Origin: Embiotoca jacksoni
Taxonomy: Eukaryota; Chordata; Actinopteri; Embiotocidae
Assembly (NCBI GenBank): GCA_022577435.1
Contig: JAKOON010000005.1
Location: 12,680,724-12,744,723 of the forward strand
Length of the DNA stretch: 64,000 nucleotides
Reading direction: 5' to 3'
Shown here: in pieces, positions 1 to 13,222 of the stretch
How the letters are laid out: each line of letters starts with the position of its first letter
How positions within the stretch are numbered: the stretch's first letter is position 1
Position numbers and translations under genes: made by a program
Notes under the pieces: generated by a model
What the model was told of the DNA's origin: nothing
Seen by the model: the letters and a program-made list of their open reading frames with translations, nothing else
Database searches by the model: none

Positions 1-420
1 ATGCTGATGGCTTTAAACAGAAGAGTGTGTCACAGCAGCTCGCGACACACAAGACATGCAGTTACAGTGTGCGGCTTTAAGATATATATTAACACCAGTT
101 AAATTAATTGTGGTTTGTACTTCCTTAGTCTGTATTTCCCTTGAGGAGTGAAACTCCTGCTTTAAACTTTTATTAAAGCACAGCTGTGCTTTCAGACAGC
201 AAACTTCCTCTTTCCACTGAAGACCCACATCTATGTTTTACTATTGACATGTTCATCTGTGTGTTTCATTTCTAAGCATCACATTCATTTGTCATCAAAA
301 TGAAACGGTTCAGTGTTTGTTGTTCTGCTCATCTTTCTGACGGTTACATTGTTAAACCACGCAAAAAAAAACAACGTATTTGTGAATGATCGTTTTATTC
401 TTCAATTTTCTTTTCATCAG
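1..420. other. intronic sequence at the left edge (hps5 intron)
   Basis: No coding exon is visible here. The stretch ends in a splice acceptor (ttttcatcag, ending at 420) in front of the first hps5 exon in the window, so it is most simply an hps5 intron. The short open frames in it show no family resemblance. Confidence 0.6.
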
Positions 421-3400
421 TGTTTCTAGTTTCGTGAAGAAGACAACGGAGAAGATCAACACCCTCCAGAACTCTGAGCTCTGGCAGCGGCCTGAATTCA
501 GAGAAGGCGGACACGCTGAAATATTAGCTGGCACGAACCCGTTCTCAGAGGAAATGGAAAATGAGTAAGTACAGACCTCCAAAAAGTGAAATAAAACCAT
601 TGTAGAACGATTTCTACTGACAACAAATGTGTACGTGTCGTGGTGTTTCGTTAAAAACAAAACGGAAATAAGTCCACACTCATTTCTTTTTCTTTTTTTT
701 TTACTTCTGCTTTTGTGGTAAAAAAAAAAAAATACCAGTGAAACTAAATCAGATCAGACCAGTAAATTGTATTTGTCGCCACAGAGTTTATGATGACATA
801 TCGAACACAGAGGCCGACATGCAGGAGCTTCGATTAGCTACAGAGCGAGCTATGTAAGTACTGCATGGCATTTATTTAGAATCCTGACAGCAGTATTTTA
901 TAACCTTTTTGGTTTCCAGTTTTCAATAGAAACTGAATAGACCTCTGGTATTCAAATGTTACATATATTCTCCCAACATCAGCTCCCTGATTCAAGATCC
1001 TTTGGTGCTGCTGGATCCAGTCGGCCTGAGAGAAGCTCTGCTGGAGTGGCTGCCAGTGCTGGAGCGAATCCTCGAGCCTGCAGAGCTCGTCTCAGCCACT
1101 GCAGGTGATTCAAACATGGATGGATCAGGAGAGGAGAGATGGGATAGAGATGATCTAAACACCTGCTCAGAACAACAGGAGGAGTCTGCCTGCTCATCGG
1201 GAGAACCAGCAGAGATCGTTACAGAGGACAAGAAAGAGTCCCTCGAGCTCGGAGAAAAAGAGGCCCAGTGTGGGAAACGGCTGATGTTAGACTCAACCGA
1301 GAGTCCTCCGGAGCCTGTCCGAGTGGTGGCCCCGATACCTGTGCCATCAGATCTCCTGGTTAATCTCACCGAGCTGGCCACACTATACACAGAGCTGAGC
1401 TGCTTTAGAAACCAGACTGACCGGGCGCCGGCGTGCAGAATGTTCCTGCGCCGCTACTTCTTTCTGTTGGATCAAGAGCGTGTGAGAAGGATGTGTCTGC
1501 TGTGTTACCAGGATCAGCCAGAGATACAGAGCTCTTTCACCGAGGCCATGCTAGGTGAGGAGTTTATCCTTCAATTTCAAACACCTACTTTGGTTTATTT
1601 GATTTTTTTTTTTTTTTTTTCAGATTAAAATTCATAAATCAAGAAAGAGAAAATATTTCAAAAGAAACAAAAGAGCAGGGCTGTAGTGCACCTATTTGAA
1701 ATGAAAAATATGCTAAAAATAATTGCACTTAAATGAATAATGAAGTTAAACATGAATTAGTAAAAGATATTGTATTATGTGCCCACTGAGTAATAAAAAA
1801 AAAAAGGTTTTTAGATATCCACATTACTTTCCCGTTTCATAAATAAATCAATCTAGCTGCTCCTTTTGAGTTATAAAAACCCTTTACTCGTCATTTTAAA
1901 AATCTTAAAACCGAGAATCTGATGACTTCCAGTCCGAGCCGCTTTTTTTCCCTGTGAACATGCCAAACATTAATGCTTGTTGGCAGCTACACAAAAACAA
2001 TCCAACTAATACCCAAATAGTTATAAATGTAAATCTGATCAAAATACATATTGCAAATAATCACATTGAGCAATTTATTTGTATTTTTTTAAACATGACA
2101 GTTGATACCTCTCTTAGTTCACCGTTGTCACATACTGTGGTCATAATACTGAAGAATACTTTCCTTACTTTAGTTGAAATTAATGAATTCCCAGGGAGAA
2201 CTTCAAACTCTATTCATTTGTATCTCCATCTCCTCTTGTAATGTCACTTTTAAATCTGCAACCTAAAGTCTTCAGTGGTTAAATTTGGAATCATTCGCTA
2301 AATTTGAGAAGTCTTGTTTTCCTCTAGAGTTCACTCAGTCCAGTAAGGTGGTGGAAGTCTTTCAGAGAGGCGATCTGCTCCGATCTCTGCGAAGTCTGAG
2401 AGAGCTGCAGCCCTGGAGTGCACCTCCTCTCCTCGCTCACCTGTACAGGTCAGCACCCGCATGTTTCTTGAACAGTTGATCTTCAAGAAGGAACAGAAAG
2501 AAAAGTGTGTTCAGACTTTGACATTGGGATTCAAAATATCTGAGTTTAAGACGTCAGCTGGATCAGAACTAGCTGTTGCTCAGTAGCGCGTCGGCATGTG
2601 AAAACTTTAGACCGGCGCTGCGCGTACATTGAGAATAGTCTTTCCCTGATGTAGGAAACGTATTGTATCCACATTTTGAAACTTTTATAATGTAATAGTG
2701 AACTAAGATCACCATGCTACTATGCAGGCTGTATGAGAAGCACGGGGAGGCAGCTGTACGCTCCTTTTCCCAGTTCTATCCTACCGTGACTCCTGCTGAC
2801 GTGATGACCATGGCTCAGCCAAGCCACTTCCTGGCATACCTAGATAATCTGGTCCAATTACAAACTGAGGAGCACAGGTACATCTTCAAGTTCATCTTTT
2901 GGTCAAATTACAGAAGAATAAAGACATCCCCTCGTTGCAGAATGTAGCATTTCTTTCTTTCGTTAGGTTGTCCTTTTTGCAGTCCCTCCTTGAACCAGAA
3001 TCACTGAGGCAGGATTGGCTGGAGCTGGCACTTACCCATGATGCTCCTCAACGCTGTGATACCCTGACTCCTGATGGACAGCCCAGGTCTCGTACTGTTC
3101 ATATCTGAAAAATGCAAAATAACACTTTACTTTCATCATTCCTACCAAATGTATGCACACTTGGTAAGAATACAAGTATTATTTTAACCTATAAATGCTC
3201 AGTAAATGAAATAGTCTAAATTTGAAGCTCGACATCAACCAGGTAAACGTGAACTAAAATCAACACGGCTTGAAAGATGCGAACGAAGCTGCTGTCATGG
3301 TTATATTTCACTGCTGGATTGTATTTAAGCCACAACAGGCTTAGATACTGAAGTGAAAGTGAAGGGCAAGAATAAATGTGCCCAAATTGACTGTGTGTCT

Positions 3401-3597
3401 TCTGCTGCAGGTGGCATTCCCATCGTTTCAGCTGGGGTTATGGACGTCTCCTGTCCCTGCTCATTAGTCTTCCTGCAGACTTGTCCTCGAAGCAGAGGAT
3501 GGCAGAGATTTGCCACAGTCACGGGTATTTATTATTTTCTTCATTTTGAAAAAGAGTCATTTTATGTTTTTGATATTTGGGAGTGAGTTATAGTCAT

Positions 3598-3660
<63 letters not shown>

Positions 3661-5597
3661 ACACAGGTATTGGACCGGCTACCTCCACCTCTGCAAGGAG
3701 CTGCAACGTCGCACAGAAGCCTTCTCCACCATCTGTCAGCTGGACGACATCAGTCTGCTGGAAGAACCTGATGGTAAAACTGTTTTCTCTCGGACAGAAG
3801 ACGAATTCAGTCGATTCGATTTCTAATGGTTGACAGGAGAGTCGGTCATTGTATCCCTCAGCTTATAGCCAAAAATACAGCGACGTAAAAATACTCCACT
3901 TAAAGTAAAAGTCCTGCACGAAAAATAATTCTGAGACAAAAGTGTTCAAGTAAAAGTCCTGGTTTAGAGGGAAAAATCACTATTTGATGGAACTAAATTG
4001 TAGACCTGTGAGATGTGACCCCGACTATGAACTGCTTTTTGTAAAACATCAGAAGATAAGACATTTATAGATGATGGATGGATGCATTTTAACAGACTGT
4101 TATATTATCCATCGTGTCAAATATTCATCTTAAAAGTACTTAATATTTCCCTCTGAAAAGCAGTGCACTGGAGAAGTGCTGTAGTTGCATGAGAAGCCAG
4201 AAATACAACATTTTAAGTGGCAGCTACTGAACATCGAAGATAGTCTCAATAAAGTTGACAAGCTGTAGCTTCAAGCTGAAATCTGCTGAACAGCAAAATT
4301 AATGAAATGTTGATTATTGATTTGACACTGACCGTTGTGACAGTGACCTTACTTAAGGCTGACTGGGTTAACTTGAGTAAACCGTGGCAACCTGCTACTT
4401 GTCCCATTTTAACTCTGGCGTTTAGAGTTTGTTGGCCAATTGAATCATTGTCCTGGTGATAAACCTGGAAATATTTGACTTTAAAAGTTTGTGTCTGTTT
4501 TAGGGGAGACTGTCTTATGTTGGGATGAGGTTCAGGTTCGACCAGTACTTAAGCACATTTATGCATCACTTCCTTCGGATAACCCAACCATTTATGTTCC
4601 TCTCTTTTATTGCCTCATCTTGTCATTGTTGAGAAATAGGCAAGATTTATAACTGTGAATTGTTTTTAGCATGCAAGGTTGTTAGAGATCAGGAAATGTG
4701 TAGGTAATTCATAATTTACCTCGGTGATACTGTCTGCACTCACTGTAGTGACTTCACGGACAATCACCCAGATTAAACACCGACAGGTTAAACCACCGTC
4801 ATAGACTCACGTCTAAACGGGTTATTTTCCAGGTGTTGAGCTGCAGACCTTGGACGAGTGGAAGCTCCTGATCCAGCTGTCTCAGCAGTGCAGCAGAGTG
4901 GTGGACTCCGATCAGGTCACGGGTGTGAATGGGAGCAGCTGGGCCAACGGCTCGGCAGACTGCGGAGGAAAGATCAGCCCGGAGAATCTGACCCTCATGC
5001 TGGCTCGGACAGCCGGGCCTGACCGAGCTCTGTCGGTCCTGGAGGATTGTGGGATGCAACTGGTCCTCTCGGACCACTCCAAACTAGTCTGTGAGCTGCT
5101 GAGAGTTGCTGAGAAGAGGCAGAGGTGGGTCAGGCTGAGGATTACCGAGCTATCAAACTCTTACTAGCCCAAATGAATGGGAAGCAGGTCATTTAATTTT
5201 TGTCAACAGCAATAAAAAAAAATCGGTGAAACACAATAACCAGACTTTCTCATCAAATAACATGTTGGGATGTGGACACACTACCATGAGAAAAATACTG
5301 TTTTTAACCCATCAACTTTATTGGATTTGCCTCGTGTAGAGAGAAGAATAAAATGTTTAAGGATGTTAATCAGCGGTTTGGAGAGTTTGACAGTTATCTT
5401 AGTTGTCTGAAAAGTATCTTTTTAACAGGTAAATGTTTAACCAAAATATGTGGAAGAAGTTTTTCTTGGTTTTTCATTGTCATATTTAAAAAAAATAAAC
5501 CTCTAGAAACAAAGGGTGTTTTTTTTCCTTTTTCAGAGCGATGATCCAGACGATGCTCGAGCGCTGCGATCGCTTCCTGTGGTCTCAGCATGCCTGA
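421..5597 (+). CDS. hps5: HPS5, BLOC-2 complex subunit (3' part only)
   Basis: This is the C-terminal half (about 582 residues) of the Hermansky-Pudlak syndrome 5 protein. HPS5, HPS3 and HPS6 form BLOC-2, a cytosolic complex that directs tubular carriers from endosomes to melanosomes and other lysosome-related organelles. Ten exons are seen: 421-564, 785-853, 983-1554, 2328-2448, 2728-2877, 2967-3086, 3411-3524, 3667-3773, 4833-5124 and 5537-5597. All have GT/AG borders and the phases join without a stop. The last exon reads ..MLERCDRFLWSQHA-stop, the closing motif I know from vertebrate HPS5. The exon at 983 holds an acidic Ser/Glu-rich linker, then a helical segment (FLRRYFFLLDQERVRR). No catalytic motif is expected; the family is built of an N-terminal propeller and helical repeats. 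The N-terminal half lies left of the window. The identification rests on remembered C-terminal similarity. Confidence 0.82.
3602..3654. repeat. (GT)n microsatellite in an hps5 intron
   Basis: About 26 uninterrupted GT units lie within a 142-base intron, directly before the acceptor gtgcacacag (ending at 3666). The usual pyrimidine tract is replaced by the repeat. Confidence 0.95.
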
Positions 5598-6693
5598 CTC
5601 CAGATCAGCAGCTCCTCTGAAAACAAACAACTGAACTAACACTCATTGTAAGTCTTCCCACTAACTGCTGTTGAAGCTGTGACTTCATTTATACACTGTG
5701 ATAATTATCAAAGCTTCTGAGTTCAGATGGAGGTATTTCTCCTCTAGTGAAAACGGTATTATCTGTTTGACTATAACTCGTCTTCATTCCATTTACTTAC
5801 AGATTTGATCAATATTAAAGTGTATGAACACATTCATGTTTTTTTAAATTATTAAGGTTAATGCTTTTTGCATGTGCAATTAATCAAGCATCTATGTATG
5901 ATTGCTATTAAAAAAACAAAAAGTGAACTGGTAATAATTATCGTATAATGTTCTAACCTTGTAATATCATGTGAATAAAAACTGTCTATACAAAGCCTCT
6001 TGTTATAGCCATTGATTTTTTTGTTTTGTTTTGTTTCGCTTTTAAGATCAAAAGCTTTCAGTCAGCAGTAAGATGATCAGGACTGGGGACTGGATTTTTC
6101 TCCTGTGTCGGAACCATCAGGGGGAAAATCCACAAAAACAGCAGTGGAGAAACACAAGAGTGTAAAAATTTAATCCAATTTGCAGATGAACTAATAATCT
6201 GCTTTTGTTTATTCCTGCAGTGTGAAAACTGAAAGCTTTGGGGGTTGTTTTTTTTCACTTTAAAGTGTTGTTTTATTCCAGTTAAAGTTACTAAAAATAA
6301 AATACAATTATTCTCAGTTGGTGTCTATTTGAGGTTTTGAGGTCAGCAAAAAATCATTAGGAAATGAGGTTGAACTGGCCCTTTATCTGTAGGTCAAATA
6401 TTTGGTTGCACTTTTGAGAACAGACTATTTCTCCAACATTAGCTCTTCTTCCAGCACACACAGTAGATGATGGGTCACGTGATTCAACAGAGATAATACT
6501 AATAACAGTGTAATGAAATGGGACTGATGACTCGCTCGATGGTATCACACACCTGGAGCATCAAAGAGCGGCCGTAGTGAATCCCGCTGCTTCTCATTCG
6601 AGTTTTAAAGGCTCACATTGGACACAACAACTCTTTATGAGTCACGTCCTCAGCGGTGATTTAACTGAGAGCTTTCTGTCTGATCCTTTATGG

Positions 6694-6727
<34 letters not shown>

Positions 6728-7416
6728 CCTTTTCATCCTCGTGCTCGGTTTATCGTCATTTCCCCAAATCCCTGCGTCCCTCATGTTGCAGCCCCCCCCC
6801 CCCCCCGTCTGGGTCACTGGCACTGCGACCATCAGATTGAAGGTTTTGGCATGAGGCAAAGACACAGATACATTTGTAATAAATTTTTAAAAAAATCCCC
6901 CAAAACTGAACTTACTTTGTCATTGTGAAATACTGTTTGGCTACAAAAAAAAAAAATACAAACCTGTCATTTTAATCTGCTCCTAAAGTTACTTGGACAT
7001 CTAATATTTCAACCGCCTCTGTCTGGTTGGTTGGTCCACCACAACAAAGTCATACATCCTCTGCTCCTCCGAGGGACGGCTCAAATTATTTAATTTATTT
7101 GAAATACTGATTTGACAGAGGGTTTTCATCAGGGGCGAGAGGACAGAAGTAAATTTGATTTTTAAAGGTTATTTGGTCGAGGCGGTGAGTCCATCGTTTG
7201 ATGTTGCCTCGCTGTCACCAGAAGGACAGATAAGGGGATTCTGCACATACCAGTTGGCCCCGCTGCCAGTGTATACATAGCAACCTGCACACTTGGAGGC
7301 AGACACGAGCACCAACACCTGCTGCCTCTCAAGATGAGTCAAAGTGAGCACAGCGGGAAAATACTGCCACTGTGATTTGTTTTCTCAACCTGAAGGGAGT
7401 CCTTTACAGGATCTAG
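5598..7416. other. hps5 3' UTR and hps5-tpo intergenic region
   Basis: The hps5 3' UTR is followed by about 1.4 kb without a supported exon. It contains a long poly-T run (about 6695-6727) and a poly-C run near 6791. The last few hundred bases must hold the tpo 5' UTR and promoter, but I cannot place a transcription start. Confidence 0.6.
5974..5979 (+). promoter_or_regulatory. polyadenylation signal AATAAA, probably hps5
   Basis: A canonical AATAAA lies 377 bases after the hps5 stop in an AT-rich stretch, followed by a T-rich segment (about 6017-6045). It is the best candidate end of the hps5 transcript. Confidence 0.55.
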
Positions 7417-10400
7417 ATGGAAACAGCACTCATGGTGAGTTTAGTTCCTTCAGATGTGTCTCACGCGTCGGTTTGCCTTGTTCTAGTTAAGATATTCAGT
7501 TAAATGTCTTTTGGTTTCAGGTGTCTGTGCTTGGACTGGCTCTCTTCCTGCTCTCGTTCCCTCAACATGCCTCACTGAACAAAGTATTTGACAACACCTC
7601 AGGTAGGATTTCTCTTTGATTACTACTGAAAGGAGTTGGCACTTAAGAGCCTTTCTAACTGCACCCATGTTCTCCTTTGTGGTAATCTCAGCAACGGTGT
7701 TTCTGGGGTCTGCGTATGTTGACGAGGCTCTTCAGAGGGCAATCCAGCTGACTGATGCTGCTTACGCCCGCACAAGTGAAAGGTAAATATCCTTTATTAT
7801 TTGATCTAAAAATGGATGTGGAAATACTTCACACCATGCTGAACCACAACAAAATCACCTTTTTAAATCTGTGAGGCACTAAAGACTAAAGCTGTCGCCG
7901 TTGGCAGGGTGAAGAAGTCTTTGTCTGAAGGCGCTCTGAAACCCAGTGACCTGCTGGCTCAGTTTAAACAGATCGAAACCAGAACCAGGATTCAGATCCG
8001 GGCTGCTGAGCTGCTGGACAACACGGTGGAGCTGATCAGAGAGATGGTCTACACCACCACCATGACGCAGCCCAACCCTTACGGTACTGCACAGCGCTGT
8101 AACACGACACAGAGACGTCCCTGCACCTGCAGGTCAGACTGTTTATCCCATTCAAAATAGTTTTTTTCTGATGAACAATTAAACAGGAAGTTAATTATAG
8201 ACCTTACACACTCTCGGTTTGTTTCAGGGTACAGTTTAACACGTTAAACCTCTTCTAAAACTCTGTCACTTGTTTTATTCTCAACTCTTGAGAGCCACTG
8301 AGAAAAGCTGTAATTCATTCCCCCCCCCCCCCCTCGGTGTCCACTCAGCTACGTCACTTTTACAAAAAAAAAATTCAAAAAAGCTGTAAGAACTGTGGAA
8401 ACTTGCAGCATTTGTGCACATTGTTAATATTCAGTCACACAGCTTTCTTGTGAATTTGCAGTTTTCAGTTACATTTATTTTCCCATTCTGTTGGTAACTG
8501 AAACTTGATAGAGGGTATGAAAACTCCTGGAGTCCAATGGAGGTCCCAGCCACCTCCATAGGTGACATACAAATACATAACCAAAATTTTAGGAGGTTAC
8601 CTTAAACAAAATATCTCTCTCTCTTACTAAGTATAATTTATATCTCTTGGGTTTTTACTGGGTTTACTGTTTTTCTCCCTCAGAGCTCCTAAGTGAAGGA
8701 GATGTGGAGAATCTGCTGCAGGTGACCGGCTGCTCCGCTGAGCTGCAGACGCCCACCTGTCAGACTGACTGTCTGTCCGAGCGCTACAGATCCGTCACAG
8801 GCGAGTGCAACAACAGGTCAGAGCTGACATTAAGAAAATGTGGGGACATAGTAGCGCTGACTGTTGCTGTTTGAAGGTAACTGCCTCTCTGTTGTGTTTG
8901 TCGTCCTGTTCAGACAACATCCCAGATGGGGGGCTGCTAACATCCCGTACTCCCGCTGGTTGCCTCCAGAGTACGAGGACGTGTGGGGGTCGCCCAGAGG
9001 CTGGGACCCGAAACGCACCTACCACAACGTCAGCCTGCCTCCAGTAAGTCTCCCTCCGTCCCGTCGGCTGCTGTAACCCCACCACTCCTCACCTTTGTTT
9101 GTTGTCCAGGTAAGGCTCGTGTCGCAGGACGTGCTGTTCACTCACAATGATAACATCTCCGTGGACTCCACTCTGTCCCACCTGCTGGTGGACTGGGGTC
9201 AGTGGATAGACCACGACATGGTGCTAACGCCTCAGAGCCCGAGTACAGCCGCCTTCAAGACCGGAGCTGACTGCACTCACACCTGCAACCGGGACACGCC
9301 CTGCTACCCCATACAGGTGTGCTTCACTGTCGGTGTTCCGTGGTTTTTAATTCAATGTGTGTACTTTTAACTAAAGCTGTGAACATGACCTGCAAACTCT
9401 ATCAGTCGTTGGCTGTTACCCTCTAAGACAATGGTTCCATTATTACACCTTAAAGCAAATCAATGTTTTCCTGCGACCTGTCGTAGGACTCGCAACTGTT
9501 ATAAAATGATTTTATGCTTTGAAAAGGAAAGAAAACATCCCAATGTTAAGTATTTTTTTTTAAAGTATATTTCAAATAAGTTTTATTTAGAAAGAATTCT
9601 TGTTTATTGTCAGCCAGAAAGTCATAGTAAGGACGGAGCCAGAATAAAGGCAGTTGTAATCCTTTTTAACATGCATCATTACAACATCTCTCAAGATAGT
9701 AGTGTGTATTTTAGAATAAAACAGATGAACCCCTTTTCAGATTGGGGAAACAACAACTTAGATGCTTTTTGCTCTTTTAAGATATTTTATAAATAGTTGA
9801 CGTGATTGTTTCACACTGTCGTTTGTTCAATGAAATCACTTCGAAAGAAAAGGTCAATACTTTCATGACAGTTTCTTCTTTCTTTAATTCCCATCCAGTA
9901 TTACTGTAAAAAAAAAAAAAATAACTGGTTGAAATGTGAGCATCCTCTTTTTCCACATCAGCAGCTGTGTAAAACACCTGACTCCGTTTCCCAGATCCCC
10001 CTGTCCGACCCTCGTTACGGCGTCCAGAGTTGCATGCCTTTCTTCCGCTCTGCTCCCAGCTGCGGTGCTGGAGTTCTGCCTCATCGCCACCGCGAGCAGC
10101 TCAACGCCATCACCTCCTTCGTAGATGGCAGCATGGTGTACGGCAGCTCCTCCAGTCTGGCCTCCGCTCTCAGAAACGGCTCCTCTCCTCTGGGCTCCAT
10201 GTCCCTCAACCTGCAGCACTCAGACCAGGAGCTGGCCTACATGCCCTTCCTGCCTCGCCTGCAGGCTCACCTGGACCCCTGCGGCCCCCGCAACTCCACC
10301 ACCTCAGGGGAATCAGACCGATCGACGCACAGGGAGAACGCAACATCCTGCTTTCGAGCTGGTGAGTGCAGTGAACCCCTCTCCTCTCCTCTCCTCTCCT

Positions 10401-11336
10401 CTCCTCTCCTCTCCTCTCCTCTCCTCTCCTCTCCTCTCCTCTCCTCTCCTCTCCTCTCCTCTCGACAGGCCCTAAGTGCAGCTGCCTTTGCTCATGATTC
10501 ACGTTTCCCAGGTGACTCGAGAGCCAACGAACATCTGGGACTGATCGCGCTGCACACGCTCTTTCTGAGAGAGCACAACCGACTGGTCAAAGAGCTGCAC
10601 CTGCTCAACCTCCACTGGAGCCCCGACACCCTCTATCAGGAGGCCCGCAAGATCATAGGAGCCGTTCACCAGGTATCAGCTGCACCTTCGGCCGGACAGT
10701 CGTCACATCTGCCTCTGTCGGCGTCCTCATCGCTCCGACCCGTGTTCTTTATCTTTCCAGATCCTGACGTGGGACCACTACCTGCCGCGGGTCCTCGGTG
10801 AGAGCACCACGTCTCGTCTAGTGCCCCCCTACCAGGGTTATGATCAAGACGCGGATCCCAGCATTGCTAACATATTTGCAACTGCTGCGTTTCGTTTTGC
10901 TCACGTCACGGTGCAGCCCGTGGTGAACAGGCTGGGACCGGGATACACCACCGACTCCCAGTATCCGCCGCTTCCGCTGCATCACTCGCTGTTTGCTTCG
11001 TGGAGGGTTGTGCAGGAAGGTAAAGAAGGACGCTGTGATAGTTGCGGTGCATGTGTTACCTTGTGTTTGTGTATTTCATTTCCTCGCGGCGTTTCAGGCG
11101 GTATCGACCCCGTGCTGCGCGGCCTGTTGCTGTCTCCAGCCAAGCTGCAGACTCCAGGTCAGATGATGGTGGAGGAGCTGACAGAGAGGCTGTTTCAGGC
11201 ACAGGGAGGGATGCCTCTGGACCTCGGGGCCCTTAACCTCCAGAGGGGCCGGGACCACGGCCTGCCCGGTAGCGAGCCTTCTTCTATTAAAATGCTCTTC
11301 TTTTAGTATCAGCAGTTCCTTCACCGGACCTTTAAC

Positions 11337-11370
<34 letters not shown>

Positions 11371-13222
11371 TCATCTCATGCCAACAGGATACAACTCATG
11401 GCGAAGGTTCTGTGGCCTCTCTGTTCCCAACACTACGTCAGAACTGGCCAACGTTCTCAGTAACTTCAGTTTGGCACACAAATTCCAGCTCTTATACGGG
11501 ACCCCGCACAACATCGATGTGTGGATGGGGGCCATCTCTGAGCCCGCTCTGCCTGGAGGCCGAGTGGGACCGCTGCTGTCCTGCCTGCTGGCCAGACAGT
11601 TCAGAGCACTGCGAGACGGGGACAGGTGAAGCTGAAATAATGATTAAATCAAAGTTATGACTATTATGACTCGTGCAGCTAAGAAATCTGAATCTGACTT
11701 TGCCGCCAAAGGTTTTGGTGGGAGAGGGAAGGAGTGTTCACCAGCGACCAGAGGAGAAATCTGCACACCGTCTCCCTGTCCCGCATCATCTGTGACAACA
11801 GCCACATCATCCACGTCCCCGCTGACCCGTTCTCACGCACTGAGAGCCCCGAGGACATGCTGGCCTGTTCCCACCCGCTCATCCCCCACCTCGACCTCAG
11901 CCCCTGGAAAGAACCGGACGCAGGTGAGGAGGTGGAAAAGATGCCGAGTATGAAATCAGGGTTGTCGGTTGTTGTTGTTTTTTTTTCCTTCACTGACCTC
12001 TCTACCTCAGATCCCAGCTGCGGCCCGATACCCAGGATTCAATCCGGCTACTCTGTGCTCTGTAACTCCATGGTTGTCTATCAGTGTCACTCTGGCTTCA
12101 AGCTGCTGGGCTCTTCATCTATCAGCTGTGATCCAAACAGCCAGCAGTGGAGCCCCGCACCCCCAACATGTCAAGGTACTGAGGCTAAACAGAGGCCTGG
12201 TGCCATGACTTGAACACATACCGTGATGTTTCTCAGTATTTCTCACGGTGTGATTTCAAAGGTGAATTTCTTCTGGATATCGTCTTGTGCTGATATTGAA
12301 AATGTGATGAGACTCAAAACTCTTCAAATGTCAGTTGTCAAGTTGAAAGTTCTTTCTTGAACTTGGAAACAGCAGCTTCAGTCACACAAGATCCATTTCA
12401 ATACTATCGCGTGATTTCTCCGTCATGGAATTCACTACTTACTACCAAATAAACGTGATGTAATTGTCTTGTCTTCCATTTCTCAAACATTTTTCACTGT
12501 TTACTTTAATCAATTATGTTAATAGGTATGCATATATATTGGATTTCCGTAAAACAACTGTAAAAAAAACCCGTATGGATGCAAACTTTATTTCTCATTC
12601 ATATGTTTTGTTTTTGGCTGACTGTTGCAGATATCAATGAATGTGAAGACCTGATTTCTCCTTGTCCAAAACACCTGGAGTGTCTCAACATACCAGGGTC
12701 CTTTATTTGCTCAGGTTGGTTCATATCTATTGAAAACCCATGTTACCTTGTTGTTTCATACATTTCGACATGTGCGACGTATCATACAGACTGTTATGTC
12801 TCGGTTCTGAGCTCTAATATCTCTTCCCGTGATCCAGAGCCCTCCTCGCTGTCCGCCGTCTCCATCGTCACCGCAGTGATCGTGGTGATTGGCGGCACGG
12901 CCATGCTGGGGATGATCATGATCTGTTATCGAAGGTGAGCCACTGAAGGCAGAAATCAATATCCACATACAATATACAAACACGACATGACTGATGTCGC
13001 GACAGCCTAAAAGTAAGACAAACACATATTTATAAGTGCCTAGTAGAGCTATGCATATTTAGGGGAATAACACGTAAAATACATATTGTAAAAAGTGTTC
13101 ATCCCTGAACAACAAAAACACGACTCAATAAGAATAAGTGTTGTTTTTTTTTTGTTCCTTGCAGGTATTTCTCCAAGACAGAAGAGTTGGTCACTGCCAG
13201 ATGTTGCCAGGAGAAAAGTTAA
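7417..13222 (+). CDS. tpo: Thyroid peroxidase
   Basis: This haem peroxidase iodinates and couples tyrosines on thyroglobulin at the apical membrane of thyroid follicle cells. Seventeen exons encode 882 residues: 7417-7434, 7521-7602, 7692-7782, 7908-8083, 8684-8816, 8914-9043, 9110-9316, 9995-10361, 10512-10672, 10761-11019, 11098-11268, 11388-11625, 11712-11923, 12011-12175, 12631-12714, 12838-12934 and 13165-13222. Order of parts: signal peptide (LGLALFLLSFP), animal peroxidase domain, sushi/CCP module (about 749-803), calcium-binding-type EGF start (DINEC, about 804-831), one membrane helix (about 840-860) and a short cytoplasmic tail. Catalytic residues are intact: haem-linked Asp244 and distal His245 in WIDHD, Arg405 and haem-linked Glu408 in SRANE, proximal His503 in RFAHV, and the calcium loop SFVDGSMVYGS. 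CCP plus EGF plus membrane helix separates TPO from MPO, EPX and LPO. The EGF module is short (see findings). Confidence 0.93.
10381..10463 (+). repeat. (CTCCT)n pentanucleotide repeat filling a tpo intron
   Basis: About 16 near-perfect CTCCT units occupy more than half of the 150-base intron 10362-10511. The following acceptor (cacgtttcccag) is separate from the repeat. Confidence 0.95.
11339..11367 (+). repeat. poly-C tract in a tpo intron
   Basis: Twenty-nine consecutive C lie about 20 bases before the acceptor ending at 11387. The run may serve as its pyrimidine tract. Its exact length may be affected by sequencing error. Confidence 0.9.

Noticed and set aside
9431..9796. 121-codon ORF inside a tpo intron
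   Set aside because: It lies between two well-supported tpo exons, shows no family resemblance and is in AT-rich sequence.
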